From: Nocardia sp. CY41
GTDB taxonomy: Bacteria; Actinomycetota; Actinomycetes; Mycobacteriales; Mycobacteriaceae
Assembly (NCBI RefSeq): GCF_009829325.1
Contig: NZ_VUOS01000005.1
Coordinates: 186,001-250,000, forward strand
Direction: 5' to 3'
Length of the DNA stretch: 64,000 nucleotides
Within the stretch, counting starts at the first letter, position 1, and each line of letters begins with the position of its first letter. Below are positions 37,035-46,242 of this stretch, one piece after another. The position numbers were made by a program, and so were the translations under genes. The notes beneath the pieces were generated by a model, which saw only the letters and a program-made list of their open reading frames with translations, did not search any database and had not been told where the DNA came from.

Positions 37035-37694
37035 TCACTGCCCCCACCGGTATCCGTATCCGCGGATGGTGGTGATCAGGCCGGGCCGGTTGAGCTTCGC
37101 CCGCAAGCCGGTCATGTGCACGTCCAGCGAACGCGAGACCGCGACGAAGGCGTCACCCCAGATGCGGTCCATCAACTGCTGGCGGCTCACCGCCGCGCCC
37201 GGCCGTTCCACCAGCGCCTCCACCAACTCGAACTCCTTCTGGGTCAGCGACACCGGCTCCCCGGCCACCTCCACCACGCGGGCGCCCAGATCGACCCGCA
37301 CGTCACCGGTGACAATCACCGACTGCGCCTGCCGCGCCGCTGCGGCCGCTCGCCTGGCGACCGTCTCCAGCCGCGCGACCAGTTCGGCGATCCGCGGCGG
37401 CTTCACCAGATAGTCGTCGGCACCGCCGCGCAGGCCCCGCACGATCGAACGCTCGTCGCTGCGGGCGGTCAGGATCAGCACCGGAACCGAACTCACCTCA
37501 CGCAGCCGGCGCAGCACCTGCAGACCGTCGCCGTCGGGCAGTCCGAGGTCGAGGATCACCGCGTCGTAGTCGCGGTGGGCGATCAGCAGATCGGCGCCGC
37601 GGCGCTTGCGTTCGGCGCGGTACCCGCGGGCGTTGAGCGCTTCGACCAGCGCGTCTCCCACGCCGTCGTCGTCCTCGACCACCGCAAGCCGCAC
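37035..37694 (-). CDS. two-component response regulator, OmpR/PhoB type
   Basis: DNA-binding regulator of 219 residues. The receiver domain shows the acidic pocket VVEDDDG, phosphoacceptor Asp in VILDLGLPDGDG, and the conserved Thr/Lys region (LTARSD, YLVKP). The C-terminal winged helix includes LTQKEFELVEALVERPG and VDVHMTGLRAKL-like wing sequence. The GTG at 37694 has GGGAGGA 7 nt upstream; upstream in-frame codons lack this. It is the partner of the downstream kinase. Confidence 0.93.
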   Translation of the reverse strand: MRLAVVEDDDGVGDALVEALNARGYRAERKRRGADLLIAHRDYDAVILDLGLPDGDGLQVLRRLREVSSVPVLILTARSDERSIVRGLRGGADDYLVKPPRIAELVARLETVARRAAAAARQAQSVIVTGDVRVDLGARVVEVAGEPVSLTQKEFELVEALVERPGAAVSRQQLMDRIWGDAFVAVSRSLDVHMTGLRAKLNRPGLITTIRGYGYRWGQ

Positions 37695-37740
37695 GCGCCG
37701 ATCCTCCCACAGCGGGCGGATCGGCGCGTGTGCCGGTCGG

Positions 37741-39111
37741 TCAGTCACGCACGGTGACCATCGGCCGTCCCGGCCCGGCATCGGCGGCGCCGGGCCCGGC
37801 ATCGGCGGGCTCGGCCGCGTCGATCGCCGACGAGGCCGAGGTCTCCCGCATGAAGTAGTAGGTGATCAGCGAGATGGCGATGCAGCCCGCGACATAGAAG
37901 AAGAACACCGCTTCGAGGTCCGCTTTCTTCAGTGCCAGCGCGATCAGCTCGGCAGTACCGCCGAAGATGGCGACGGTAAGCGCATAGGGAAGCCCGACGC
38001 CGAGCGCACGGATTTTCGTCGGGAACAATTCGGCCTTCACGATCGCGTTGATCGACGTGTAGCCGGTGACGATTACCAACGCCGCCATCATCAGGCCCCA
38101 CGCGGCGACCGGATTGGTGGTGTGCGCGAGCAGCCCCATGATGGGAACGGTCAGCAGCGTTCCTGTTACGCCGAAGAAGATCAACAACTTGCGGCGGCCG
38201 ATGCGGTCGGACAGGCCGCCTGCCAGCGGCTGCAGCACCACGAAGACCAACAGCGCGAGGAAGTTGATCCACGCCACCGTCGGCTTGGCGATGCCACTGG
38301 TGTAGACCATGAACTTCTGGATGTAAGTAGTGAAGGTGTAGAACGCCACGGTGCCGCCGAGGGTCAAACCGACGACCAACAGGCACTCGCGCGGATACTG
38401 CAGCAGCACGCGGAACGAGCCGCGCGCCTCACCGGACTTCTCGCCGTGCGCTGCTTGCGCGCGGAACGATTCCGACTCGTCCATCCCGCGCCGCAGCACC
38501 ATGACCACGATCGCGCCACCCGCACCGATCAAGAACGGAATCCGCCATCCCCACGCGTGCATCTGATCCGACGTCAGCGCCTGCTGCAAGATGATCTGTA
38601 CGCCGAGAGCGGTCAGCTGCCCGGCTACCAGTGTCACGTACTGAAAACTGGAATAGAACCCGCGCCGTCCCGCCGAGGCCACTTCGGACAGGTAGGTGGC
38701 ACTCGTCGCGTATTCGCCGCCCACCGAAAGCCCCTGTAGCAACCGAGCGATCAACAGGATCATCGGTGCCGCCAGACCGATGGTCTGATAGCCGGGTGTC
38801 ACGGCGATCAGCAGCGACCCCGCCGCCATCACCGTCACCGACAGCGTCAGTGCCGAGCGCCGCCCGAATCGGTCCGCATACCATCCGAGCGCCCAACCCC
38901 CGAGTGGGCGCATGAGAAAGCCAACCGAGAACACCGCCGCAGTAGACAGCAGTTGCGCGACCGGATCACCCTTGGGAAAGAACACTTGGGCGAAATACAG
39001 GCCGAAAGCCGTGTAGACATACCAGTCGTACCACTCGACCAGATTGCCGATGGAGCCGCGCAAAACGTTCGCGACCACCCGGCGCTCGCCCACGGGCTGT
39101 GTCGTAGTCAC
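37741..39111 (-). CDS. MFS transporter, metabolite:H+ symporter (MHS) family
   Basis: Twelve-helix permease of 456 residues. The start GSIGNLVEWYDWYVYTAF, the loop motif GWYADRFGRR, and RLLQGLSVGGEYATS are characteristic of the MHS branch (alpha-ketoglutarate, citrate, shikimate permeases). A second GGLSDRIGRRK loop is in the other half. The C-terminal tail is Ala/Gly/Pro-rich. It ends 46 nt before the response regulator on the same strand, so permease, regulator, kinase and binding protein may form one operon. The substrate is probably an organic acid (inference). Confidence 0.9.
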   Translation of the reverse strand: MTTTQPVGERRVVANVLRGSIGNLVEWYDWYVYTAFGLYFAQVFFPKGDPVAQLLSTAAVFSVGFLMRPLGGWALGWYADRFGRRSALTLSVTVMAAGSLLIAVTPGYQTIGLAAPMILLIARLLQGLSVGGEYATSATYLSEVASAGRRGFYSSFQYVTLVAGQLTALGVQIILQQALTSDQMHAWGWRIPFLIGAGGAIVVMVLRRGMDESESFRAQAAHGEKSGEARGSFRVLLQYPRECLLVVGLTLGGTVAFYTFTTYIQKFMVYTSGIAKPTVAWINFLALLVFVVLQPLAGGLSDRIGRRKLLIFFGVTGTLLTVPIMGLLAHTTNPVAAWGLMMAALVIVTGYTSINAIVKAELFPTKIRALGVGLPYALTVAIFGGTAELIALALKKADLEAVFFFYVAGCIAISLITYYFMRETSASSAIDAAEPADAGPGAADAGPGRPMVTVRD

Positions 39112-39229
39112 AAGATCTCCTTCTCCGACGCCTCATCACGTCGTCGCAGATCAGTGTGTCGACAGTCACATGCGCACGGAATGCCTCTCGCGGCTTCCTA
39201 ACAATCCCTTAGGACGATCGGAAAAAGAT

Positions 39230-39258
39230 CCGGCCCCCGGCGCGGGGCCGGGGGCCGG
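39230..39258 (-). terminator. intrinsic terminator of the F420-type oxidoreductase gene
   Basis: Perfect 12-bp stem CCGGCCCCCGGC and complement with a 5-nt loop, located 20 nt past the stop of the minus-strand oxidoreductase. On that strand it is followed by GATCTTTTTCC, a U-tract, making it one of the few classical terminators in the window. Confidence 0.85.
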
Positions 39259-39278
39259 AGAAGCTTCCGTCGGACCGG

Positions 39279-40112
39279 TCAGGACCGCTCGGTCAGCAGC
39301 GGGGCGAGGGTTCGCAGCGCCGGGAGGTAGTTGTCGCCGAGGATCTGCACCGCGACGTGATCGGCGCCCGCGTCCAGGTGTTCGACCAGCCGGTCGGCGA
39401 TACGCTCCGGTGTGCCGTGCGCGATGACGGCGTCGAATACGCGATCACCGGGCGGAACGGTGAGGTCGGCGTCGGTGAAGCCGAACCGGCGCAGATTCGA
39501 CACATAATTGGTCAGGCCCAGGTAGAACCCGACGGTCTCATCGGCGACGGTGTGCGCCGCGCGGGCGTCGTCGGTCAGCACCACCTTGTGCTCGGTCGCC
39601 ACCAGCGCGTCCGGCCCGACGATCTCGCGGGCCTTCGCGGTGTGTGCCGAGGGAACGAAGTAGGGCAGCGCGCCCAGGGATCGCTCGGCGGCCAGCTTCA
39701 ACACGCGTGGGCCGAGCGCGGCCACCGCGCGGCGCTCGGCGGGTACTCCCGCGGCGTCGAGGTCGTCGAGATACTCGACCAGCGCGTCGTACGGCTTGCG
39801 GTACTCGCCGGTGTGCTCCGGGTGGCCCGCGCCGATGCCGAGCAGGAACCGGCCGGGGAAACGCGCCTCGATCCGATGGAACGAATCGGCTGCTTCCTTC
39901 GCGGGCGCCGCCCAGATGTTGACGATGCTGGTGGCCACGGTGATCGTTTCGGTCGCCTCGAGCAGCGGTTCCACCACTGCCAGATCGGCCGGGGGTGAGG
40001 CCCCCAACCACAGCGCGCCGTAGCCCAGCTGCTCCAATTCCCGTGCGTCCGCTGGGCTGAACCCGTTGAACGCCCGCCACACGCCGAACCGTCCGAGACT
40101 GTCGAATGCCAT
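39279..40112 (-). CDS. LLM-class F420-dependent oxidoreductase (TIGR03620-like)
   Basis: Luciferase-like TIM-barrel enzyme of 277 residues that should use coenzyme F420. Seen are FGVWRAFNGFSPADARELEQ, the strand ITVATSIVNIWA, FLLGIGAGHPEH, and a C-terminal GTPERIADRLVEHLDAGADH segment, all typical of the class. The ATG at 40112 is preferred; an in-frame GTG lies 15 nt upstream and neither has a strong ribosome site. It is divergent from the Hsp20 gene, and both promoters must lie in 40113-40285. The substrate is unknown. Confidence 0.88.
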   Translation of the reverse strand: MAFDSLGRFGVWRAFNGFSPADARELEQLGYGALWLGASPPADLAVVEPLLEATETITVATSIVNIWAAPAKEAADSFHRIEARFPGRFLLGIGAGHPEHTGEYRKPYDALVEYLDDLDAAGVPAERRAVAALGPRVLKLAAERSLGALPYFVPSAHTAKAREIVGPDALVATEHKVVLTDDARAAHTVADETVGFYLGLTNYVSNLRRFGFTDADLTVPPGDRVFDAVIAHGTPERIADRLVEHLDAGADHVAVQILGDNYLPALRTLAPLLTERS

Positions 40113-40285
40113 GTCCCGAGCCAACACGTGCCCGGAGGCGGCTATTCCGGCTCCGCGGATCTTTCGCTTGCCGACCCCGTCGGGTCGATGCTCTCCCGAT
40201 TACCGAGGGCTACTGTGGCTATTGCACAGCTATCGGCGCCCGCTGCCGTGGCGGTCGCCACCACTAGGAGATGGAGGTGATTGCT

Positions 40286-40813
40286 GTGCTTCGATTCGAT
40301 CCATTCCATGACATCGACACCGTCGCCCGCCAATTGCTGGGTGAGAGCGTCGGAACCGGACGCGCACCGCGATTCATGCCGATGGATCTGTTCAAAGCGG
40401 GAGATCACTACGTCTTGAACGCGGACCTGCCCGGCGTCGACCCCGGCTCGATCGACGTCAGCGTCGACAACGGCACGCTCACCCTGCGGGCCCAACGCAC
40501 CGTGCCGAGCGAGGAAGGCGTCCAGTGGATCGCCTCGGAACGCTTCGCGGGCACCTTCATGCGCCAGATGTCCCTCGGCGAGAATGTCGACGTCGAGAAC
40601 ATCAGCGCGACCTACAACAACGGCGTGCTGTCGGTGACGATCCCCATCGCCGAGCGGGCGAAGCCGCGCCGCATCCAGATCTCCGGGGCGTCCCAGGAAC
40701 CGAGGACCATCGAAGCGCAATCGAGCCGGTCCGGACAGATGTCGCCGACGCAGCAGGAACAGAGTCAGCAGCCGGGACAGTCGCAGCAGCAATATCCGCA
40801 GTCGTCGAAGTGA
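40286..40813 (+). CDS. Hsp20/alpha-crystallin small heat-shock protein
   Basis: ATP-independent holdase chaperone of 175 residues forming oligomers. The alpha-crystallin domain runs about 28-135 (PMDLFKAGDHYVLNADLPGV, then GTLTLRAQR, and the end GVLSVTIP). The tail of about 35 residues is very rich in Gln and Ser. The GTG at 40286 is chosen because GGAGGTGA, an almost perfect ribosome site, lies 5 nt before it; the ATG at 40271 would be inside that site. I saw no clear HAIR or CIRCE element upstream. Confidence 0.93.
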   Translation: MLRFDPFHDIDTVARQLLGESVGTGRAPRFMPMDLFKAGDHYVLNADLPGVDPGSIDVSVDNGTLTLRAQRTVPSEEGVQWIASERFAGTFMRQMSLGENVDVENISATYNNGVLSVTIPIAERAKPRRIQISGASQEPRTIEAQSSRSGQMSPTQQEQSQQPGQSQQQYPQSSK

Positions 40814-40821
40814 CCGTGCCG

Positions 40822-40851
40822 CTACCCGCACCCACGCCCGGGTGCGGGTAG
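40822..40851. terminator. bidirectional hairpin between hsp20 and truA
   Basis: Perfect 12-bp stem CTACCCGCACCC and complement with a 6-nt loop in the 51-nt gap between two convergent genes. It can end transcripts from both sides; no marked U-tract. Confidence 0.75.
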
Positions 40852-40864
40852 TCCACGGACGTCC

Positions 40865-41734
40865 TCAATCGCCGCAACAACCTCCGCCCGGAACCGGAAC
40901 CGACCGCATCTCGCGTGTCTGCGCATTGCGGGCGGCGAGTTCTTCGTCGGCGGGGTAGTCGACGCCGATCAGGCTCAAACCATGTGCGGGCGCGACGGTG
41001 ACCGAACTGGAACGCTCCGTCTCCCGCAACAGATCGCCCACCCATTCCGGTGTGCGCCGCCCCTCGCCGACGGCGAGGACCGCACCGACCAGGCTGCGAA
41101 CCATCGACCAGCAGAACGCGTCGGCGCTGACATAGGCGACCAGCAGATCGCCGTCGCGCACCCAATCGAAGCGCTGCAACTCCCGGACCGTCGTCGCGCC
41201 CTCCCTGCGCCGGCAGAACGCGGCGAAGTTGTGCAGCCCCAGCAGCTTTCGTGAAGCCATCCGCATGGCTTCGACATCGACGCCGGATCGGCAGGCGACC
41301 ACGCTGCGGGCGTGCAGCGGCTCGGCCCCGTACGGCGCGGTGGTCAACCGATAGGCGTAGTGGCGGCGGACGGCGGAGAAACGGGCGTCGAACTCCGGCG
41401 CGGCCGGTCCGGCCTGCTTGATCCGCACGTCCTTCGGCAGGAATCGCGCCATCCGGTGCACCAGTTTTCCCGCGTCCAGTTCGCCGGAGGTGTCGAAATG
41501 CGCGACCTGGCCCTCGGCGTGCACGCCCGCGTCCGTCCGGCCCGCCACGGTCAACTGGATCGGCTCGCGGAACACCTTGCTCAGCGCGTCCTCCAGCACA
41601 CCTTGCACGGTGCGCAGACCGGGCTGGCGGGCCCAGCCGATGAAATCCGTGCCGTCGTAGGCGATGTCCAGCCGCACCCGGACCCGCGACGACTCGGGTG
41701 CGCCCGGCGCGTCCGTGTGCGGCCGGTCCGGCAT
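40865..41734 (-). CDS. truA: tRNA pseudouridine(38-40) synthase
   Basis: Converts uridines 38-40 of tRNA anticodon stems to pseudouridine; 289 residues. The catalytic Asp68 sits in [25 protein letters not shown] and [17 protein letters not shown] complete the fold. The ATG at 41734 has GGAGGAA just upstream; the frame is open far into rplQ's antisense but without similarity. The C-terminus ends in a short Cys-containing tail (GGGCCGD). The position after rplQ is conserved in Mycobacteriales. Confidence 0.95.
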   Translation of the reverse strand: MPDRPHTDAPGAPESSRVRVRLDIAYDGTDFIGWARQPGLRTVQGVLEDALSKVFREPIQLTVAGRTDAGVHAEGQVAHFDTSGELDAGKLVHRMARFLPKDVRIKQAGPAAPEFDARFSAVRRHYAYRLTTAPYGAEPLHARSVVACRSGVDVEAMRMASRKLLGLHNFAAFCRRREGATTVRELQRFDWVRDGDLLVAYVSADAFCWSMVRSLVGAVLAVGEGRRTPEWVGDLLRETERSSSVTVAPAHGLSLIGVDYPADEELAARNAQTREMRSVPVPGGGCCGD

Positions 41735-41773
41735 CGATTCCTCCACGGTCACATGATCCCCTGGTCGAAACGA

Positions 41774-41809
41774 ACGAGCCCGCCGACCCAGTGCGGGTGG
41801 CGGGCTCGT
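41774..41809 (-). terminator. terminator hairpin downstream of rplQ
   Basis: Eleven-base-pair perfect stem ACGAGCCCGCC and complement, extended inside by ACCC/GGGT with a one-base bulge, 23 nt past the rplQ stop. On the minus strand it is followed by TTCGTTTCG. It separates the alpha-operon transcript from truA, at least in part. Confidence 0.75.
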
Positions 41810-41831
41810 ACGCGAACTCCGACGCTCAGCG

Positions 41832-42359
41832 TCAGGCGTCCTTCTTGTCCTCGGCGGCCTCGTCGGCAGCCGGAGCCTCGGCCTCGGCGGTCTCGGCAGC
41901 GGCCTCGTCGGTCTGCGCCTCGACGACCTCGGCGGCCGGAGCCTCCTCCGTCTTCTTCGACGCGGCAACACGACGAGCGCGATCGGCCTCGTTGGTCACG
42001 GTCTTCTCCCGGACCAGCTCGATGATCGCCATCGGCGCGTTGTCACCCTTACGCGGCAGCGTCTTGGTGATGCGGGTGTAGCCACCCTCGCGCCCCTCGA
42101 ACGACGGGCCGATCTGCGCGAACAGTTCGTGCACGACGTCCTTGTTGCGGATCACCTTCAGCACCTCGCGACGGTCGGCCAGGGTGCCGCTCTTCGCCTT
42201 GGTGATCAGCTTCTCCGCGTAGGGACGCACGGCCTTGGCCTTGGCCTCGGTGGTGGTGATCCGGCCGTGCTCGAAGAGCGCCGTGGCCAGATTGGCGAAG
42301 ATCGCCTTCTGGTGCGACGCCGACCCGCCGAAGCGGGCACCCTTCTTGGGCTTGGGCAT
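41832..42359 (-). CDS. rplQ: 50S ribosomal protein L17 (bL17)
   Basis: Ribosomal protein L17, 175 residues. The conserved part is the first 120 residues ([43 protein letters not shown]). The rest is an Ala/Glu-rich acidic tail of about 55 residues, as is common in Mycobacteriales. It is the last gene of the rpsM-rpsK-rpsD-rpoA-rplQ series, 52 nt after rpoA. Confidence 0.97.
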   Translation of the reverse strand: MPKPKKGARFGGSASHQKAIFANLATALFEHGRITTTEAKAKAVRPYAEKLITKAKSGTLADRREVLKVIRNKDVVHELFAQIGPSFEGREGGYTRITKTLPRKGDNAPMAIIELVREKTVTNEADRARRVAASKKTEEAPAAEVVEAQTDEAAAETAEAEAPAADEAAEDKKDA

Positions 42360-42411
42360 TGTGGTGTTCTCCTGTGTCTTCGGGCCGGGCCGGGGCGCCT
42401 ACCCCGGCGGC

Positions 42412-43470
42412 CTAGAGCTGTTCGGTCTCGGCGTAGTCCTGCTCGCCGCCATCGGTGTCGCTGAACGTGCCGCTGTCGCTCCACGTGCCGGTGCTCGCGT
42501 CGTAGCCGACCACGCTGGACGGATCGAACGACGCCGGGCTGTCCTTGAGCGAGAGGCCCAGCGCGTGCAGCTTGACCTTGACCTCGTCGATGGACTTCTG
42601 GCCGAAGTTGCGAATGTCCAGCAGATCCGACTCGGTGCGGGCGACCAGCTCGCCGACGGTGTGCACACCCTCGCGCTTGAGGCAGTTGTAGGACCGGACG
42701 GTGAGGTCCAGGTCCTCGATCGGCAGGCCGAACGAGGCGATGTGGTCCGCCTCGGCCGGCGAGGGGCCGATCTCGATGCCCTCGGCTTCGACGTTCAGCT
42801 CACGGGCCAGGCCGAAGAGCTCGACCAGGGTCTTGCCCGCCGAGGCGAGCGCGTCCCGCGCGCTGATGGAGTTCTTCGTCTCCACGTCCAGGATGAGCCG
42901 GTCGAAGTCGGTGCGCTGCTCGACACGGGTGGCCTCGACCTTGTAGGTCACCTTGAGCACCGGCGAGTAGATCGAATCCACCGGGATCCGGCCGATTTCC
43001 GCGCCGGACGCCTTGTTCTGCACGGCGGGGACGTAGCCACGACCGCGCTCGACGACGAGCTCGATCTCCAGCTTGCCCTTGTCGTTCAGGGTCGCGATGT
43101 GCATGTCCGGGTTGTGCACCACGACGCCGCTGGGCGGGACGATGTCACCGGCGGTGACGGTGCCCGGGCCCTGCTTGCGCACGTACATCGTGACCGGCTC
43201 GTCCTCCTCCGAGGACACGACCAGGCCCTTGAGGTTCAGGATGATGTCGGTGACATCCTCCTTCACGCCCGGGACGGTGGTGAACTCGTGCAGGACACCG
43301 TCGATGCGGATGCTGGTGACCGCCGCCCCCGGAATCGAGGACAGCAGGGTACGCCGCAGCGAGTTGCCGAGGGTGTAACCGAAGCCCGGCTCGAGCGGTT
43401 CGATGGTGAACTTCGAGCGGTTCTCGGCGACGACCTCTTCGGTCAGCGTCGGACGCTGTGAAATCAGCAT
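42412..43470 (-). CDS. rpoA: DNA-directed RNA polymerase subunit alpha
   Basis: RNA polymerase assembly subunit of 352 residues, nearly identical to the mycobacterial protein. The N-terminal domain has [20 protein letters not shown] and VPGVKEDV. The C-terminal domain, which contacts DNA and activators, includes [19 protein letters not shown] and [12 protein letters not shown]. The ATG at 43470 (MLISQRPTL) is preferred over one 9 nt upstream because AAGGAGGA is then properly spaced. Confidence 0.98.
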   Translation of the reverse strand: MLISQRPTLTEEVVAENRSKFTIEPLEPGFGYTLGNSLRRTLLSSIPGAAVTSIRIDGVLHEFTTVPGVKEDVTDIILNLKGLVVSSEEDEPVTMYVRKQGPGTVTAGDIVPPSGVVVHNPDMHIATLNDKGKLEIELVVERGRGYVPAVQNKASGAEIGRIPVDSIYSPVLKVTYKVEATRVEQRTDFDRLILDVETKNSISARDALASAGKTLVELFGLARELNVEAEGIEIGPSPAEADHIASFGLPIEDLDLTVRSYNCLKREGVHTVGELVARTESDLLDIRNFGQKSIDEVKVKLHALGLSLKDSPASFDPSSVVGYDASTGTWSDSGTFSDTDGGEQDYAETEQL

Positions 43471-43576
43471 GGGGATCATCCTCCTTTTTGGGCGCCCGCT
43501 ATTTGACGCCTCGTCTCAGGGGTTGTGCGTGGCCGCCCATCCAGAGCGACCACGCACCAGCAGCACGTGTGCCGTG

Positions 43577-44182
43577 TTACTTCGAGTAGTACTCGACGAT
43601 CAGCTGTTCCTGCAGCGGCACATCGATCTGGGCGCGCTCCGGCAACTGGTGGACCAGGATCCGCAGCCGGCCCGGGATCACCTGCAGCCAGCCCGGGACC
43701 GGACGGTCGCCGAGGGTCTCGCGGGCCACCTGGAACGGCAGGGTGCCCAGCGACTTCTCCTTGACATCGATGATGTCGTACTGGGTGACCTGGAAGCTGG
43801 GAACGTCGACCTTCTTGTTGTTCACCAGGAAGTGGCCGTGCGAGACCAGCTGGCGAGCCTGCCGGCGGGTACGCGCCAGACCGGCGCGGTACACGACGTT
43901 GTCCAAGCGGGTCTCGAGCAGACGCAGCAGGTTGTCACCGGTCTTGCCCTTGAGGCGGTTGGCCTCTTCGTAGTACCGGCGGAACTGCTTCTCCATGACG
44001 CCGTAGGAGAAGCGGGCCTTCTGCTTCTCCTGCAGCTGGAGCAGGTACTCGCTCTCCTTGATCCGCGCGCGGCCGTGCTGGCCGGGCGGGTAGGGGCGAC
44101 GCTCGAACGCCTGGTCGCCGCCGACGAGGTCGACGCGCAGACGACGCGACTTGCGGGTGATAGGGCCTGTGTAACGAGCCAT
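43577..44182 (-). CDS. rpsD: 30S ribosomal protein S4 (uS4)
   Basis: Primary 16S-rRNA binding protein of 201 residues, which starts small-subunit assembly. Seen are YTGPITRKSRRLRVDL, PPGQHGRARIKESEY, and the S4 RNA-binding domain with LDNVVYRAGLARTRRQARQL and VSHGHFLVNNKKVDVPS. No zinc-binding Cys set is present, so it is the zinc-free form. A 100-nt gap with a weak 8-bp hairpin separates it from rpoA. Confidence 0.98.
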   Translation of the reverse strand: MARYTGPITRKSRRLRVDLVGGDQAFERRPYPPGQHGRARIKESEYLLQLQEKQKARFSYGVMEKQFRRYYEEANRLKGKTGDNLLRLLETRLDNVVYRAGLARTRRQARQLVSHGHFLVNNKKVDVPSFQVTQYDIIDVKEKSLGTLPFQVARETLGDRPVPGWLQVIPGRLRILVHQLPERAQIDVPLQEQLIVEYYSK

Positions 44183-44202
44183 TGTTCGTTATTCCTTTCC
44201 CG

Positions 44203-44616
44203 CTAGACGCGACGCCGCTTGGGCGGACGGCAGCCGTTGTGCGGCTGCGGGGTGACATCGGAGATCGTGCCCACCTCGAGGCCGGCGGCCTGCAGCGAGC
44301 GGATCGCGGTCTCGCGGCCCGAACCGGGGCCCTTCACGAACACGTCGACCTTCTTGACGCCGTGCTCCTGCGCCTTGCGGGCGGCGTTCTCGGCGGCGAG
44401 CTGCGCGGCGAACGGGGTCGACTTGCGCGAGCCCTTGAAGCCGACATGACCCGACGACGCCCAGGAGATGACGTTGCCGTTCGGGTCGGTGATCGACACG
44501 ATCGTGTTGTTGAACGTGCTCTTGATGTGCGCGTTGCCGTGCGGGACGTTCTTCTTGTCCCTGCGACGCGACTTCTGGGTCTTCTTCGGGCCCGCGGCCC
44601 GACTCTTCGGAGGCAT
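44203..44616 (-). CDS. rpsK: 30S ribosomal protein S11 (uS11)
   Basis: Platform protein of the small subunit, 137 residues. Recognised by [58 protein letters not shown] and the ending CRPPKRRRV. The N-terminus is Lys/Arg-rich. It sits 9 nt after rpsM and 20 nt before rpsD within one operon. Confidence 0.98.
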   Translation of the reverse strand: MPPKSRAAGPKKTQKSRRRDKKNVPHGNAHIKSTFNNTIVSITDPNGNVISWASSGHVGFKGSRKSTPFAAQLAAENAARKAQEHGVKKVDVFVKGPGSGRETAIRSLQAAGLEVGTISDVTPQPHNGCRPPKRRRV

Positions 44617-44625
44617 CGGTTATCC

Positions 44626-44997
44626 CTACTTCTTCTTGCCGGCGACGGTGCGCTTCGGGCCCTTGCGGGTGCGCGCGTTGGTCTTGGTGCGCTGGCCACG
44701 CACGGGCAGGCCACGACGGTGGCGCAGACCCTGGTAGCAGCCGATCTCGATCTTGCGGCGAATATCGGCCTGCACCTCGCGGCGCAGGTCACCCTCGACC
44801 TTGAACTCCGAAGCCTCGATGTAGTCACGCAGCTTCGTCAGATCGTCGTCGCTGAGATCCTTCGAACGCAGGTCCGGGCTGACGCCGGTGGCCTCGAGGA
44901 TCTCCTTGGAGCGGGTACGGCCAATGCCGAAAATGTAGGTCAGTGCGATCTCCATGCGCTTCTCGCGCGGGAGGTCGACGCCCATGAGACGTGCCAT
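44626..44997 (-). CDS. rpsM: 30S ribosomal protein S13 (uS13)
   Basis: Head protein of the small subunit contacting the P-site tRNA and L5; 123 residues. Seen are [33 protein letters not shown], and [20 protein letters not shown] followed by a Lys-rich tail (TVAGKKK). A gap of about 250 nt separates it from rpmJ, with no gene recognised; it may contain an internal promoter. Confidence 0.98.
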   Translation of the reverse strand: MARLMGVDLPREKRMEIALTYIFGIGRTRSKEILEATGVSPDLRSKDLSDDDLTKLRDYIEASEFKVEGDLRREVQADIRRKIEIGCYQGLRHRRGLPVRGQRTKTNARTRKGPKRTVAGKKK

Positions 44998-45245
44998 CTG
45001 GCAGTTTCCTTAATCGTTGCGGAGGTCTGCTCCCTGTCCGTCCCCTCGTCGTGGTGGGGCACCGGCCTCCGAACCGGTGGTAGGCGCACACGCCCCAGGG
45101 CGAACCCTGATTTCCGCAGCGTGCGGCTGGTGCTGGGAGTTCTTCTTGCCAATCCGAACTGCGGTTCGGTGCTTGGCTGGTGTCGCGTCGAGCGGCGCCT
45201 TCGGCAAGCCTCGGGCGGGTGGGACGAGGTCGCCCTCGTCTTCGC

Positions 45246-45359
45246 TCAGCCCTGGCGCTGCTTGTGGCGCAGGTTGTCGCAGATCACCATGACCCGGCCG
45301 TGGCGGCGGATCACCTTGCACTTCTCGCAGATCTTCTTGACGCTCGGCTGAACCTTCAC
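45246..45359 (-). CDS. rpmJ: 50S ribosomal protein L36 (bL36), zinc-binding form
   Basis: Smallest large-subunit protein, 37 residues: starts [19 protein letters not shown] and ends LRHKQRQG. The zinc ligands Cys11, Cys14, Cys27 and His32 are all present, so this is the zinc-containing (C+) version, which in related bacteria is replaced by a zinc-free copy under zinc starvation. GTG start. It lies between infA and rpsM, the usual place. Confidence 0.95.
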   Translation of the reverse strand: MKVQPSVKKICEKCKVIRRHGRVMVICDNLRHKQRQG

Positions 45360-45378
45360 GTCCGTCCAATCTGTTGTG

Positions 45379-45426
45379 GTTCACAGGGGTGTGAACACAG
45401 TTTTTCCCCAGTCGGCGACTGGGGAA
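45379..45426. other. two adjacent hairpins between infA and rpmJ
   Basis: First stem 45379-45396: GTTCACA, gggg loop, TGTGAAC. Second stem 45404-45426: TTCCCCAGTC, ggc loop, GACTGGGGAA. Both are perfect and only 7 nt apart in the 148-nt infA-rpmJ gap. Neither is followed by a U-tract on the operon strand. They may modulate readthrough or mRNA processing. Confidence 0.4.
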
Positions 45427-45507
45427 GCTCTGAGGTGAGTCTTTCGACTCCGCCCCGGCTCGCGCCGGGACCGCCGGGTCGCACCGATCCGATCGCGGCG
45501 GGCGCGA

Positions 45508-45729
45508 TCACTTGTAGCGGTATACGATCCGGCCACGCGACAGGTCGTAGGGCGAGAGCTCGACGACCACACGGTCCTCGGGGAGGATGCGAATGTAGTG
45601 CTGCCGCATCTTCCCGCTGATGTGCGCGAGAACCTTGTGCCCGTTCTCGAGCTCGATCCGGAACATCGCATTGGGCAGCGGTTCGACAACTCGACCCTCG
45701 ACCTCGATGGCCCCGTCTTTCTTCGCCAT
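45508..45729 (-). CDS. infA: translation initiation factor IF-1
   Basis: S1/OB-fold factor that blocks the ribosomal A site during initiation, 73 residues. The sequence [20 protein letters not shown] through [12 protein letters not shown] and RIVYRYK is the family's whole length. The ATG at 45729 is chosen by family length; the frame extends upstream without similarity. It is divergent from the EspI-like gene. The first 300 nt upstream (45730-46029) hold no gene I can support and should contain the operon promoter. Confidence 0.97.
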
Positions 45730-46029
45730 GTCCTCCGCGATCCCGGTTACGCTCAACCTGGTTTGTTTGCCTGATCTGCTCGGATGGATCGGTCGCCGGA
45801 GCGGACCGCTCGCACACAAACAGGCGGCGCGTAGGTGCACCGCCGCTCCAGCTTACCGATCCGTTCCGGATCGGGCAAAAATGCCTCCCTGTATACCCGC
45901 GTCGCCAGGGGTTTCGCAGCCGACTTCCCACCGGTGGCGGGCATCGGGCGCTGTGCCGCGACGGCCCATGGTTGTCGCGTAAACTGGCCGCTGTCCAGGT
46001 ATTTGGGTCGAACGGATCGAGGGGGACGC

Positions 46030-46242
46030 GTGAGCCGGCGCAGCGAGCGGGGCACCGGCGGAGGCGCTCCTCGGTCGGGTCGAAGCGAGCGGCAGGGAGG
46101 CGAGGCCGTGAGTAAGCGTAGCGAGCGAGTCACCGGCAGAGCACTCCTGGTCACGACCGAGCCGAGCGCAGGCGAGGGCAGTCGTGACTGAGCGCAGCGA
46201 GCGAATCGACGATACGCCGCGTGACAGCGAGGCGCAGTCGTG
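46030..46242 (+). repeat. degenerate tandem repeat (about 77-bp unit) ending at a GTG start
   Basis: Four GTGAG/GTGAC-headed copies of a core like GTGAG..GCGCAGCGAGCGA begin at 46030, 46108, 46184 and 46240 (spacings 78, 76 and 56 nt; the last is only the GTGAGCC head). Between heads, related blocks containing CTCCT, GGTC and GGCGAGG recur. The final head supplies the start codon of the EspI-like gene. Similar GAGCGCAGCGAGCGAAT sequences are scattered in actinobacterial genomes and often mimic N-termini. Confidence 0.65.

Noticed and set aside
40113..40285. HAIR or CIRCE heat-shock operator upstream of hsp20
   Set aside because: No CTTGAG/CTCAAG pair and no CIRCE inverted repeat could be found by eye.
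43480..43576. Weak hairpin between rpsD and rpoA as a terminator
   Set aside because: Eight plus three base pairs with a mismatch and a long loop; rpoA must be co-transcribed, so at most it is a minor attenuator.
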